A program made the translations under genes and the position numbers. The notes beneath the pieces are model-generated. The model searched no databases. It was not told where the DNA came from and worked only from the letters and a program-made list of their open reading frames with translations. 37,810 bases of DNA from Pigoraptor chileana. Lineage: Eukaryota; Opisthokonta; Filasterea. Shown here in pieces: positions 1-10,710 of the stretch (within the stretch, counting starts at the first letter, position 1; every line of letters starts with the position of its first letter). Where the stretch lies: the NCBI GenBank assembly GCA_943704495.1, contig CALSCR010003839.1, forward strand, positions 1 through 37,810. Reading direction: 5' to 3'.

Positions 1-75
<75 letters not shown>
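1..75. repeat. (GT)n microsatellite at the window edge
   Basis: Uninterrupted GT dinucleotides from the first base to about position 75. It lies at the very edge of the sequence, which fits an assembly that stopped inside a simple repeat. By analogy with other introns here it may be part of an intron of a gene off the left edge, but no exon can be shown next to it. Confidence 0.95.
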
Positions 76-76
<1 letters not shown>

Positions 77-424
77 CACTGTTGTGTGGAGTGCCCATTG
101 TTGTGTTTGTTCAACGAGGCAAGATAAAGAATCCTCACGGTAACAAATCAAAATGCTCTAACCAAGTACCAACCGTTCGTTGGGTTCTCCTTGATTTTCA
201 TTAGCACAGCTTTGTTTTCTGCTTAGTATATGCTGCCATCATATTGTCCCCCTGTGTCCTATGTGTGTCTGTGAGGCCATGAACACACATTGCCGCAAAC
301 AGTGTGCAAACAGGGTCATTTTGGGTACTCATTTCTTCGCATGGTGTGGAACTCAGTGCATCGCGGTTGCCACATATTTCGGATTGTAAGCTCTCAGAAA
401 ACGCGTAACCACGGATCCGCGCGC
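76..424. other. Stretch without a supported gene, upstream of the DUSP11-like gene
   Basis: No reading frame here looks like protein and no splice-supported exon was found. It presumably holds the 5' flank and untranslated leader of the phosphatase gene that starts at 453, and perhaps the tail of an unknown gene to the left. Confidence 0.5.
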
Positions 425-496
425 GCTCGCGCCTGTAGCCACCCTAACAACTATGGACTCGCTCGCGCCTGTAGCTACCCTAACAACTATGGACTC
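425..496 (+). repeat. 36-bp tandem duplication carrying the start codon
   Basis: Two adjacent 36-bp units (425-460 and 461-496) differ at one position (C versus T at unit position 16). Each unit contains an ATG followed by GAC TC, so the downstream gene has two in-frame start codons at 453 and 489, exactly 36 bases apart. The unit length is a multiple of three, so the frame is kept. Confidence 0.95.
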
Positions 497-3404
497 GACG
501 GCGACTGAACTGATTCCGTTGAACCCACACACAAGTAGTCCACCGTCCATTGGGATCATTCCCTCGGAAACCGTCGCGGATGAAGCAGCAAAGTTTGAGT
601 ATATTCGACCGGAGATTATGCGAATGGAATCTGACAGTGCGGTTGTTAACGGCGCATCTGGAGGTACTGAAGTCGAAAACGGCAATGACTGCAGCGATGC
701 GACCCCATGTGCGAACAGCGACGCCCCGTTTGTGCTAGATGAGAGTGACAAGGCTGTTGCACAGTTTTTTGGCATATCCGACGATGCGTCTGTGGACGCG
801 CCGAATCAGGGTTTGCACCGCCGCGAGGATCTTAGTGACGGCCGTCGCAGTATTAGCCCTGCCGTCTGTGAAGAGGGCACTAAGATCACCACTGTGCACG
901 ACAATGGACAGGCGATGGATGCGACTGGTGCCCCGACATCGTGCAAAGCCAGTGGTGTGGATGGAGTTGCTTCAAATGTCGACAAACACAACAATGCGAC
1001 AGCTGTTTCAGTAGAGGGCGGCGCTGTGACAGAAACGGTTACCGCGGACGGTGGTGGCGTGCGAAGTCGCACGGGTAGTGTGCAGAAGGCACCGGACGGC
1101 TGGCATGATTACTCGAACTTTGGAGAACCACTTGGGAAAACTCGCATTATTGCCCTCAAAACGCCGCTAACGGAGGTGGGCAATTGTCACAAAACAGCCC
1201 ACCGAGATCGCGTTGGAAGTTGTTGCAAAGCAGGTTGTGAATGATGCACGCTTCTTAAATAGCGCAGAGTATGCACACAAAACAAACAAAAACTTTTGAT
1301 GCTGCGACTTGGGTGCGAGGGGACAGGTGGCATATAACAGTCGCACGTTGTTTGTATTAAGAGTAATTTGTTGTTGTCTCTGCTGCATTCCCAATTGTGT
1401 ACCGAAATGTTGGCGTGTGTTTTGCTGGCCACAGGATTTCGACACTCGCCAGTCTGGTCCGTTCACGTGCGCTGACTTTGTGGAAGCACAAAAGAAACTG
1501 GGACGACGAGTTGGCCTTGTCGTAGATCTCACAAACACAACGCGGTACTACGACCCGAAGGTGAGCGTGGGGGGTCAACCAAGCATGTTCGCTGCAACAG
1601 TCGCGTTGTGTATGTGCGCGTGTGTATTTGTGTGTTTGTGCGCCTGTGTGCATGTGTGTGTATGTGCGCGTACACGTGTGCTTTTTGTGTTGCACCCGTT
1701 GGTCACGTGCCGAATATCATTTCAAGCCACCCTGTCAAATGTAAACATTCGCAGCATTTCACTGACGCAAACGTCGAGTATCGCAAGATCATGTGCGTCG
1801 GCCACGAGATCCCGAGTGCGAAAGTGGTTCGGGAGTTTTTCGATGTCATCGGAGAGTACATGCAGCGAACACCAACCGAGGACTCGCTTGTTGCCGTCCA
1901 CTGCACGCATGGCGTCAACCGCACTGGGTTCCTCGTGTGTCTTTATCTCGTGCACAAATGCGGCATGACCCCCGCGGACGCCCTATCGCTCTTTTCGGAA
2001 TCGCGTCCCCCGGGAATTCAGCGTCAAACATACAGCGAACACATTCTCCGCCGTGGGGACCAGCAGATACCTGACAGAGATGCAATATCAAGCCGAGAGA
2101 AAGACGCGCAAAAGAACACACCATCGTCCACATCGGCCTCACACGCACCTGACAGGCGTGAAAGCAACAGCAGCAGACGCGACCGCAGTCCCGCCGCCGA
2201 CCACCTTCGTTCGCGGTCTCCACGGCGACGGCGCAGCGTATCGCCCGGGGATCGGTTCCGCCGGGACGGTCACGTGCGACACGAGCCATACGGGAGGCCG
2301 TCACGTGGGGCCATGCGCGGCGGCGGTGGCTCGTTGAGGGCGAGGGATCACCGAGGCCCTGACCGCCCCGCTGACGACCGATATCGCCCGGATTACGCAC
2401 GTGATCGGGCATATCCCCCACGGCGCCATTCGCCTCCGCCGTTGTCGCACTTTGACGGCGACGCCCGCCGGCGTGATTACCACGACGGTGGCATGCGGGG
2501 CCGGGACTCACGCGACCTCCCGCGCTTTGGGGGCGACCGCGGCCGGGAGCGTGACTACGGGCCGGACTGGCGTCACGTACCCGCGCGGGGAGCCCCTCCA
2601 CCCCCGTATGGTCCTCCAGCCCCGCACCATAATGCATACGGAGCGCCGCCCTCTCTGCTCCATGCACCGCCCCCGCTCGCATACCAGCGGCCGCAGGTGC
2701 ATGGCGCACATGGCGCACATGGCGCACTCGGTGCATACGATGACGGCCGACGGTCACCGCCCCATCACCCCGCCTCTGCGTACGGTATGGGTCCTCCGCC
2801 ACCACGTGACTTGCGGGATCCGAGGGACATCCGGGACCCGAGGGAATACGGCGATTCCTATTTGGGCCGCGGTCCCTCGAGTGACTATCACGCACTGGAT
2901 CACGTGCGCCATGTGCAGCAGAGCGCACAACCGCCCCCCAACGGGCGTGCGCCTGCCACACCCAATTCGGGATATGGCGCTCCCCCGATGTCCACGTCTG
3001 GTCAAGGACACGCTGGCCAGTACGGAAACGGGCAATATGCGTCAGCGCCTTACTCTGTGCAGCCAACGGGGATTGCACAATCCTACCCACCAACCACCGC
3101 TACTGCGTATGTGAATCCATCCTTTGCAGCGGCAGTGTCGCCGCCTGCAACGCAAGCACAGTCGCTCTCGCTCTCCCTCTCTTCGTCGTTTGGGACAGCA
3201 TACATTAACCCGCAGTTTGCACAACATCTCACCGCGCAATCTTCGCCGCCGCCGCTGCTTCCCACTCACCAGCAGCAGCACCAGCAGCACCAGCAGCCCC
3301 ACCCCGCGTCGTATGGTGGGACGTATCCATCGGCGTATGCGTCGGCGACCCAGCAGTATGGACAGCCACAACAGCACCAACAGCAGCAATACCGGGGCTA
3401 CTGA
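453..3404 (+). CDS. DUSP11/PIR1-like RNA 5'-phosphatase with RS-like and Q/P-rich tail
   Basis: Three exons fit: 453-1175, 1435-1560 and 1755-3404, all joined in phase 0, giving about 832 residues. Residues 1-215 are acidic and low complexity. The phosphatase domain starts near WHDYSNFGEPL, has a DLTNTTRYYDPK segment in exon 2, and carries the cysteine-phosphatase loop HCTHGVNRTG in exon 3 (catalytic Cys333, Arg339). These blocks match DUSP11 and the triphosphatase domain of metazoan capping enzyme, which remove phosphates from RNA 5' ends. No guanylyltransferase domain follows, so DUSP11 fits better than RNGTT. After the domain come about 450 residues rich in Arg, Ser and Asp (RS and RD pairs), then Pro/Tyr/Gly, then a Gln/Ala/Tyr-rich end with the internal repeat TAYVNP / TAYINP. 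The tail suggests a nuclear, condensate-prone protein (inference). The start could be 453 or 489 because of the duplicated ATG. Confidence 0.88.
1600..1690 (+). repeat. Imperfect GT-rich repeat in intron 2 of the DUSP11-like gene
   Basis: Degenerate (GT)n with interspersed GCGC and ATG, within the intron 1561-1754. It is on the sense strand and closer to the donor than to the acceptor, as in several other introns of this window. Confidence 0.85.
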
Positions 3405-3851
3405 GAGCGCCTTGTTACTGTGTTTTGCTCCATAAAAAAAAACAACGAATTTTAGTTACTTCATGTGGTAACGGGTTACAGATCGTCTTCGTATGATGTT
3501 GGTGAATGGCTCGCACATGATTTCACTTTTGTTGTTTCGCATTGCAGAGAGAGTGCAAGGAAAGTTAATCATTTTTGTTGTCGTTGAGTAGATCAAATTG
3601 AGATGACGTTTTTGGGTGGTCCCAAAAGTTTTTTAATGACGCACATGACACTGACCGTGGAATGGGGCACGAGCCTTCACCATTGCACACACACAGCGTT
3701 CAAGCGGCAGGAAGCAGGAAGCGCGCACGCAGACAGCTACGAAAACACACCAAAAACAGAGTAAAAAATGCCACAAACAAAAACACTAAACGAGAGTGAC
3801 GATTGACAACCCAAACTTGAATTGATCTCCATCCAGCAAACGCATGCGTGC
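3405..3851. other. Convergent intergenic region between the DUSP11-like and PRPS-like genes
   Basis: No gene seen. Both neighbours end into this region. An A-run after a CAT at about 3430-3440 is close to the phosphatase stop codon and could mark its 3' untranslated region, but there is no perfect AATAAA there. Confidence 0.6.
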
Positions 3852-6800
3852 TCACAGCGGCGTGTGCTCAAAGAGAAACGACACAGACTCTCCGTTGTAA
3901 ATGCGGCGAATGGCCTCGCCGAGGAGTGGGCTAATGTCGAGAATCTTGATTTTGTCACACTGCGCCGCCTTCACTTCGTTGGGGATTGTGTTGGTAACGA
4001 CCACCTGAAGAGGTGAGTGTGTGTATGTGTGTGCGTGTGTGTATGTGTGTGCGTGTGTGTATATGTGTGCGTGTGTATGTGTGTGAGTGAGTGAGTGTGT
4101 TATGTATGTATGCGTGTGTGTAGGTGTGAGGGAGGGAAGCAGGGGAGCAGTAGACATGCCGTCAGAATTGCGTTGGCTTAATGCACGGTCAAAATCAGAA
4201 GTAAATCATTGCATGTGATAAACACACAGCCACAACAACACAACAACAAACCTGGTCGATGGGTGATGCAGCAATGAGATCGAGTGCATTTCCAGACAAA
4301 ATGCCGTGGGTGACAATGGCATAGATCTTGACGGCGCCGCGATCCTTCAGCAGGCGGGCGGCGGCGCAGAAGGCCTTGGAACCATCCATCATGTCGTCCT
4401 GCAATCGCATTTTGGCGCAGCGCATATACAATAGTGTGAGTGAGTGTGCATCGAGTGCAATATTTATGGTTTTGGTTACAGGTTTAACAATTGTCTTTTG
4501 AACCAGTGCAAGAGAGACTGTCATACGCTCGTTACGCACTTGCACCATGCGTGTATGTGTATGCATGTGGCATATGGTGCGATATCACATGTGGCCAGCA
4601 ACGGTCACACACCACAAATCCAATTGAATAATTGTCCCTATTGACAATACTGCACCAACACAACAGAGAGCATCATGGGACATACACAGACACAGACACA
4701 GACACAGACACAGACACAGACACAGACACAGACACAGACACAGACACAGACACAGGCACACAGACACACACCACAAGAATCGCCGTCTTGCCGTTGACAT
4801 CCCCCGCAAGAACCATCTCGGCCTCCTTCTGGACAGCATCCTTCTTGTCCTTCTTGTGGTTCGTGTGCGGCTCCTCCTCGTGGATAATCGCAAAATCGGC
4901 ACGGAGGCTATCGGCAAGCGACGTCGCACTGCGTTCATTCACAAACGACACCCACAACAAAAGAAAGAATCAACACAATATGAAATCAAAAAAAACAAAA
5001 AAAACACGTAAGCACACACAGAACAGCGAAGGCCAATATATATCTTCAATCAGTTACAAGATCGAAAAAAGACGAGCACTATTTCCAGCATTTAAATATT
5101 ATAGCAGACAGTGAATCCATGGCGAAGACACACTGCACACCACAACACCTATGTGCGTGAGATGCACAAATATCCACACATAGTAATCCCTCAGCCATCT
5201 ATTGGATATCGTCGAAGCATGTGCAAGGACAGTGCGCCAAAGCCGGTGCGAGGGATGTGGCACGTGACCTACCGCTTGGCACCGCCGGCGTTCTTGCTTA
5301 CAATCACGGCCTCTTGAAAATTGGGCACGTTCTCCCGGATGTACTTTGCAATCAGAGGCTGCATTAGGTATGGTTTTTTTTGGTTGTTGTGTTTTTGTGT
5401 GTGTGGTGGTGGTTTTTGTTGTTGTTATGATACGTGGAATGCGATGGATGGATTGGCATGGACATATGAAGATGAAGATGAGTACAACTGAGGATAAGGA
5501 AAATTGTGTTGTGCACGAACCAGAGGGAAGATACATACTGACACGAATAGGATCACAGCTCACGCCGCGCAGTTCGACACCACTAAACAGGGTCACTTCA
5601 CATTGCCAAAACATTTCACACTCACCCGCGCGTACAGACTGTCGACGGGAATGTTGAAAAAGCCCTGCATCTGCGAGGCATGGAGATCCATTGTGATTAC
5701 GTGCTGCACGCCTGTGGACGGATAGGAGCAAGTGTCAGCGCGTGTGCGATCAATGCGACCATCCAAGCTACTCCAAACACGCACGCACACACACACATAC
5801 AAATTTATACATTACACACACACACATAAATTCATACAAGCACACACACACACACAACTTCAAACAAACACCCGCGATTCCTCAGTAATATTCAGCATGA
5901 GCACACACACATTACAGCCAGAAACAAGACAACACAATGAAACATAAAACACACAGAGATACACGCAGCCAGGCGACGCACCTGCCATCTTCAGCATGTC
6001 TGCAACGAGCTTTGCAGGAATAGCACTGCGTGCCTTCTTCTTCTTGCTCTGCTTAGAGTAAGGAAAATAGGGGACGACCACCACAACGCGCTCAGCGCAC
6101 GCCGTCTTGCATGCATTGGCAAGGATAAGAAGCTCCATCAGCGAGTCGTTGACGTGGCTGCAACAACAGCAAAAGATGTAGGATTCAAAGTCAGTGACTT
6201 AGGCGCCGTGCCCATGGACTCCACAACAGCAACCAAAAAAAGAAAAACAGAAAAAGATCACTCGGTTAAGATAAACAGAAACATAAAACACTTCACAGTT
6301 TGGGAGGAAAATTTTGAGCACACGAAGGACGATCGCAAAGATTCATGGTAATGGATCACGCCGATATCTGACTGCAACCCACCTATGGCCAAAACCGCTC
6401 TGCACAATGAAGACATGCTCGCCGCGGACAGACTCCTCGACTGCAACAGCAGTCTCTGTGGGGGGGAATCGTTGAATTTGAAAGTTCGGGTCAATTGACA
6501 CTTATATATGCGCATTCCTCTACAAAACTTTCAGCCAGCAAAGACCACACACGAAGGAGATGCGAAACACAACAATGTACCTTGGTTGGAAAACTTTCCG
6601 AGTTCCACCTTCGTCGGAACGACATTGAGGTACCTGGAGGTGTGTGTGTTTTCCGATATTGTCAGCACAATACGAGTGAAGATATATGAATACATATACA
6701 GACTCGAGTGGTTCATAGCAGACCTATGCCCATACACACAACACACAAACATACAGAAATGCACACCGGGCGTCGCACAGACAACCCACTCGGTAATCTT

Positions 6801-7076
6801 CTTTGCGAGGTCAGGATGGGATGAACCCGAGATAATTGTCGGGCGGCGCATTTCTTTTCCAGCAAGCCCAGTGACGGGAAGTGGCGTGTGGTGTGTTTGT
6901 GTTGTCTCAACTGTCGTCTCCTTGAACGCCGGAGTCTCCTGGCCCTCGTCGCCTTCCCTGACCGTCTGCACGCGTGGCGCACGGCGGGGAGCAGATCCAC
7001 ACTCTTGGCACGTCGTAGGATCGGTGCAAATGTGAAGCCAATGGCCCGATTTGGAGCGCGTTGGCAGGGAGTACAT
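3852..7076 (-). CDS. PRPP-synthetase-associated-protein-like (PRPS family)
   Basis: Nine exons fit on the minus strand with consistent phases: 7076-6790, 6633-6581, 6455-6383, 6157-5982, 5711-5626, 5358-5273, 4928-4772, 4398-4252 and 4004-3852, giving about 405 residues. PRPS-family blocks appear in order: [124 protein letters not shown] and NGESVSFLF. The family makes phosphoribosyl pyrophosphate from ribose 5-phosphate and ATP. However, the ATP loop (usually RQDKKD) reads KQSKKKK, and the ribose-phosphate loop (usually DTCGT) reads DGSKA. These changes resemble PRPSAP1/2 and yeast Prs1-type subunits, so a regulatory, non-catalytic subunit is more likely. An extra N-terminal segment of about 80 residues contains CX5CX2C. 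The ATG at 7076 is the first in frame. Confidence 0.88.
4012..4130 (-). repeat. (GT/CA)-rich repeat directly upstream of a 3' splice site in the PRPS-like gene
   Basis: On the plus strand this is (GTGTGT-AT/GC)n with GAGT variants. In the sense of the PRPS-like gene it is a CA-rich tract that ends a few bases before the acceptor at 4005. The donor end of the same intron is GT-rich in the sense strand, so the two ends are complementary. Confidence 0.85.
4685..4755 (-). repeat. Hexamer microsatellite (ACAGAC)n
   Basis: About twelve copies of the hexamer ACAGAC on the plus strand, GTCTGT in the sense of the PRPS-like gene. It begins within about 20 bases of the 5' splice site at 4771 and so sits at the donor end of intron 7. 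Confidence 0.95.
5765..5870 (-). repeat. CA-rich (sense GT-rich) interrupted repeat in an intron of the PRPS-like gene
   Basis: Clusters of (CA)n separated by short AT-rich spacers containing TTTATAC and TTCATAC. It lies in the intron 5712-5981 and reads as UG repeats in the pre-mRNA. Confidence 0.8.
6168..6228 (-). repeat. Dispersed repeat, copy A (intronic)
   Basis: About 55-60 bases closely match, in inverted orientation, 24000-24055. Shared blocks include GATGTAGGATTCAA, TAGGCGC, GTGCCCATGGA and TCCACAACAG, with a few substitutions. In the sense of the PRPS-like gene this copy lies immediately upstream of the acceptor at 6158. Confidence 0.75.
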
Positions 7077-7547
7077 TAGCGCTTCCAAATCAACCGCCGT
7101 TGTCCAATTTAATCGCGGGCCTTATTTGGTTCACAGTTTACCGCGACTCAGAAAAAATATGGGCTGTCTAAAGGTGTAGTCGACGAATATATTTTATCGA
7201 CCGATTGCTTGCTCAATTTCTCATTATGTCTCTGAGGTTGAGAAAGCGAAAAGGAGGTGGCCATAGCATATATTAATCTATATAGGTTGTGAATCTCGGC
7301 AATGTAGCAAAGCGGCGAATTGTTTGGACACGTGCAGCCGCTGTGGTTGATTGCTTGACAGTCTGCGAGTCCGCCAACTCGCAAATTAATTTCAGACAAA
7401 GACGTGATGGCACGTGCCATTTCCACTTCGACCACTTTTTTCCCCGCCGGGATCTTCTTCGCGATGTGTCAACGGATTTGTTTTTCTATCAGGCCGTCTT
7501 TTTCAGATACACTGTTGGTGCATTCATTGCCATTCTCTTTTTCCATA
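7077..7547. promoter_or_regulatory. Divergent promoter region between the PRPS-like gene and the gene at 7548
   Basis: About 470 bases separate the two start codons. No protein-like frame is convincing here. The region contains two CACGTG boxes (7329-7334 and 7411-7416) and an AT-rich segment around 7180-7210. It probably drives both genes. Confidence 0.6.
7407..7420. promoter_or_regulatory. 14-bp palindrome with central CACGTG
   Basis: ATGGCACGTGCCAT is a perfect palindrome centred on the E-box CACGTG. It lies about 130 bases upstream of the start codon at 7548 in a divergent promoter. CACGTG is the classic site of bHLH/bHLH-ZIP factors such as Cbf1, USF and Myc. Its function here is inferred from position only. 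Confidence 0.5.
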
Positions 7548-10485
7548 ATGGCAGCCAGCGTGAGCCAGGTGGACGAAGAAGAGGCACAGAAATGGCTTCG
7601 GAAGTGCAAGTCGTGGGTGGATGCGCTACAAAGGCCAACAGTGCGGGCAAGTGGCGGCACAGCCACCGACAGTGCGGGAGTCACTTTGCATGATCCGGGT
7701 GTTCTTGCCGTGGCGCGCGCAATGGAAGAGTGCGATGTGGATGCTGACGAGCTCACATCATTCCTTTCGCGAATACAAGTCCGTCTCCATCAGCTTGTGG
7801 GTTCCGCAACTTTGTGTGTTGCTGATGGAGAATCCATACGACCTCCCTCTCACCCTTTATTCCCGTGCTGTATGTTTTCATTATCATAAGGGTAACGCCC
7901 AGCGTGCGCTCGATGTCATCCCGAGCATCGGGAAACTTCTTGGGAAGCTGTGCGTGTGCGACATTGTCCTTGCAAATCGACGCATCAACGAAGCCGTTAT
8001 AAGGTAACTTTGGCAATCCTAACCCAATTGTATTCAGCAGCCATGTTCTGGTCGCTTTATTAATTTGCTGGTTTTCCATATGCTTCGCAGGTGTATGTTG
8101 CAGTTCTGTTATACTCCAAGGACGGACAATGCAATGGCGAACGACCCGGCACCTGAGGCTTTCTGCAGCCGGGCAAGGGACTGGGCGCACAAACGATTAC
8201 GTAGTACGCTCATTTCTGGAGATCCTGTGGCTGCACTTTTCGTAAGTTTGACTATACTCATGGCAGTTGCGCGTTATGTGTTCTCATTGCGTCCATCTTT
8301 TGTCCGTTTGCATGTCTAATATCACGACGATTACCACAACACACACGAACAAGGATGCCCTCGGAACTGCACTAGGAGAGCCCATTGATCACCGCACAAC
8401 ACACGCACTTATCCACGCCATCGACCGACTGAGAGGCAGATTGAGAGGGTGCGTCGTGCCTTGTTGACACAAAGTCACCAATTGTCTTATCGAAGAATGA
8501 TATTGTGGTGTATTGAAACTTGTATTGGAAACTAACCACCGCTTATTGCGCACCCTGTGCAGCCAATCCGAAGCCTTCGCCGATCCCGCCAAGACGACAT
8601 TCGACGTCCCTCCCACACCCTTCACAGAAAGAATAACAAAAATACTGCTTCTATTTGTGCCGAGTGAGCCGCGACTGATCCCAGTATTCCACGATGCGCT
8701 CCAGTTTGGTGGGACGCCCCAGCTTGTTCCTCGTGGACACAGCGACCCAAACGCACACAACGGCAATGCCAACATTGCGGACGACAGTCCGCATCCGGGG
8801 TTCATTACACTGCTGGACGGACCACTGCGCGCCGCCATACTCGGCACGGCTTCTCCCGCTGCTCTAGCGGGATACTGGAATGCGAATCCGGACGCGTTTG
8901 AGGCCGAGCTGGCTCGACTGTTCTCCCACATGGTTGCATGCAGGCCGCTCATGCTGCCTGACACACTCGCACGCCTTCTCGATTCCGGAATGAACATGCA
9001 TGCAGACACATCGTGTGTGGATGCCGCTTCTCAATCTGTGGAGCCGTTTGCTCTTCCCATTTTCGGCGCTCTTGCCGTGGACCATGAACTCCTGTATCTT
9101 ATGGAGCGCGACCTGTGCGGCGCAATCGCTCAATCCGCGGGGGATTGCCGAGTGCTTAAATGCAATGCTGCTTTCGGCGAGGCGCTTGCGTCGCATTTTG
9201 TCGAATCATCAACATCTATTGCAACAGAATGCGAGAATATCGACTCGCATCGTGAGCCAATTGTGTCGTCCCTGTGTAATGACATTGAGGCTGCTTTGTG
9301 CACATCCCTAAATGGGATCAGTGGCGGCAAAGCTGTCAGAAATTCTGGCGAGGCTTTGACGCGTGTTGCCACTGCGTTGCAATGCGCAATAAGCGAGCAA
9401 ACACAACTTCACACTGGAAATATTGTTGATGTTGTCTGCGAAGGGATCGATGGGGAGTGTGGCGCGAGTGATTGTATCGTGTGCGGTGTGGATGCCGCTA
9501 CTGTTTCTGCGTCGCGCAAGCGACGTCGCGTTACTCACCCGTGTTCACGTACTCTTGGCAAGAAGGAATGGTGGCGACCCACAACTCGAAGATATGAGTC
9601 GGCGCGCGATTGGATTCGGTACTCTCTGTGCCGATATCCGTGGGTACACCATGCCGCCATAAGGAGCGTGTGCGCGGGAATGAGCGGGGCGGGCGATTGG
9701 ACCGCCGCTGTGTTCATTTTGCGCGTCTGGTACGGCTATGCAAAGGAAGACGAGGAGTCGCTCTCGAAGCTCCTTGCGATTGCTGTCGATCGCAAGTGAG
9801 TGTGAGTGGTGTTGTCCTAACTAGTTACACACGTAGGAGCCTTATTATGAAACACTACGTGTGGCACTATTGTGCCTGCTGCTCACATCCACATTCATCG
9901 TCCATCTCCCTTCTCATTCCACCATCATTTGCGTGCGATGCTGCGTGCACACACAGGGCCGATGTTACAACCTTTGAGGGGATGCACGACCTTCATCCGT
10001 GCATGCTTTCATCCGTTTTCTTCCAGTTAGCCAGCGAAAAAGACTCGCATCCTGACATGACGCTCTCAAGTTGCATCGCATGCATCGACACCCACAAAAA
10101 GACATTCGTAAAAGGCGCAGAAAATACGGACGCGTCGGAACCAAAAGTGATCAATACCGCAAAACGTCACTGCCCGCTCAGCGTGTGCGAAATGATCCAC
10201 ATTGTCGACACTCTCGAGTCGAATACTCCCTCCCGCATTCGCACATCGTTTGTACGCGATGTCGTTGATGCCATTGCCAATACGCTCCAGATCCATTCCA
10301 CAACGACGATGTCGCAAGAAAGGACGAGCGAAGGGAGCGGACAAGTGCACGGATGCGCTATTGGGCGAGAGGGACGAGACGACGTTCGTGAGCGATTGCG
10401 TCGGATCATTGCAATCGTCGAGTTTGAAAACAACAGTCGCGCTGTCCTGGAAGCGGCGCTGTGCGAGCCAGAGTCCCCACAGTAA
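7548..10485 (+). CDS. Unrecognised large, probably helical protein
   Basis: I do not recognise this gene. Exons that fit are 7548-8003, 8091-8241, 8354-8448, 8563-9795 and 9957-10485, about 820 residues. The joins 8003/8091, 8241/8354, 8448/8563 and 9795/9957 are in phase with good GT/AG ends. The composition (long Leu/Ala-rich amphipathic stretches, no signal peptide, no membrane segment) suggests a helical-repeat scaffold. A basic patch SRKRRRVTHP near residue 600 and a possible C-terminal GRKRLRR look like nuclear localisation signals. Two places need a one-base frame change. Near 7765-7790 the frame passes from DADELTSFLS to EYKSVSISLWVPQL. Near 10475 an open frame continues to a TGA at 10625-10627 and adds FFENNMVLNEEMDGGADG and a basic end. 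Both may be sequencing errors. The start at 7548 is chosen because the upstream in-frame sequence looks non-coding. Confidence 0.7.
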
Positions 10486-10710
10486 CGCAGATCATGGTGC
10501 ATTTTTCGAAAATAATATGGTTTTGAATGAAGAAATGGATGGGGGAGCAGATGGCACACAAGACCACCCGAACGCAAATCCAGGGCGAAAAAGATTGAGA
10601 CGCGCAGTCCACTGTACTCCACTTTGAGCAGAATCGTATATGGTACAACATGAATCCAAACGAGACGCAAACACAATTATGCTTTTTTTTTCCTTCGTGA
10701 TGTTGAATGT

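Noticed and set aside
1915-3093. Long antisense open frame (about 390 codons) opposite the DUSP11-like tail
   Set aside because: It is the complement of an Arg/Pro/Gly-rich coding exon with few stop-like codons. It has no family resemblance and no splice support.
453-3404. mRNA capping enzyme (RNGTT) instead of DUSP11
   Set aside because: The phosphatase domain would fit both, but no guanylyltransferase motif such as KxDG follows; the C-terminal part is low complexity.
4685-4755. CRISPR-like regular repeat
   Set aside because: It is a pure hexamer microsatellite without spacers, in a eukaryotic intron.
3852-7076. Catalytic PRPP synthetase
   Set aside because: The ATP loop and the ribose-phosphate loop lack the conserved residues of active class I enzymes.
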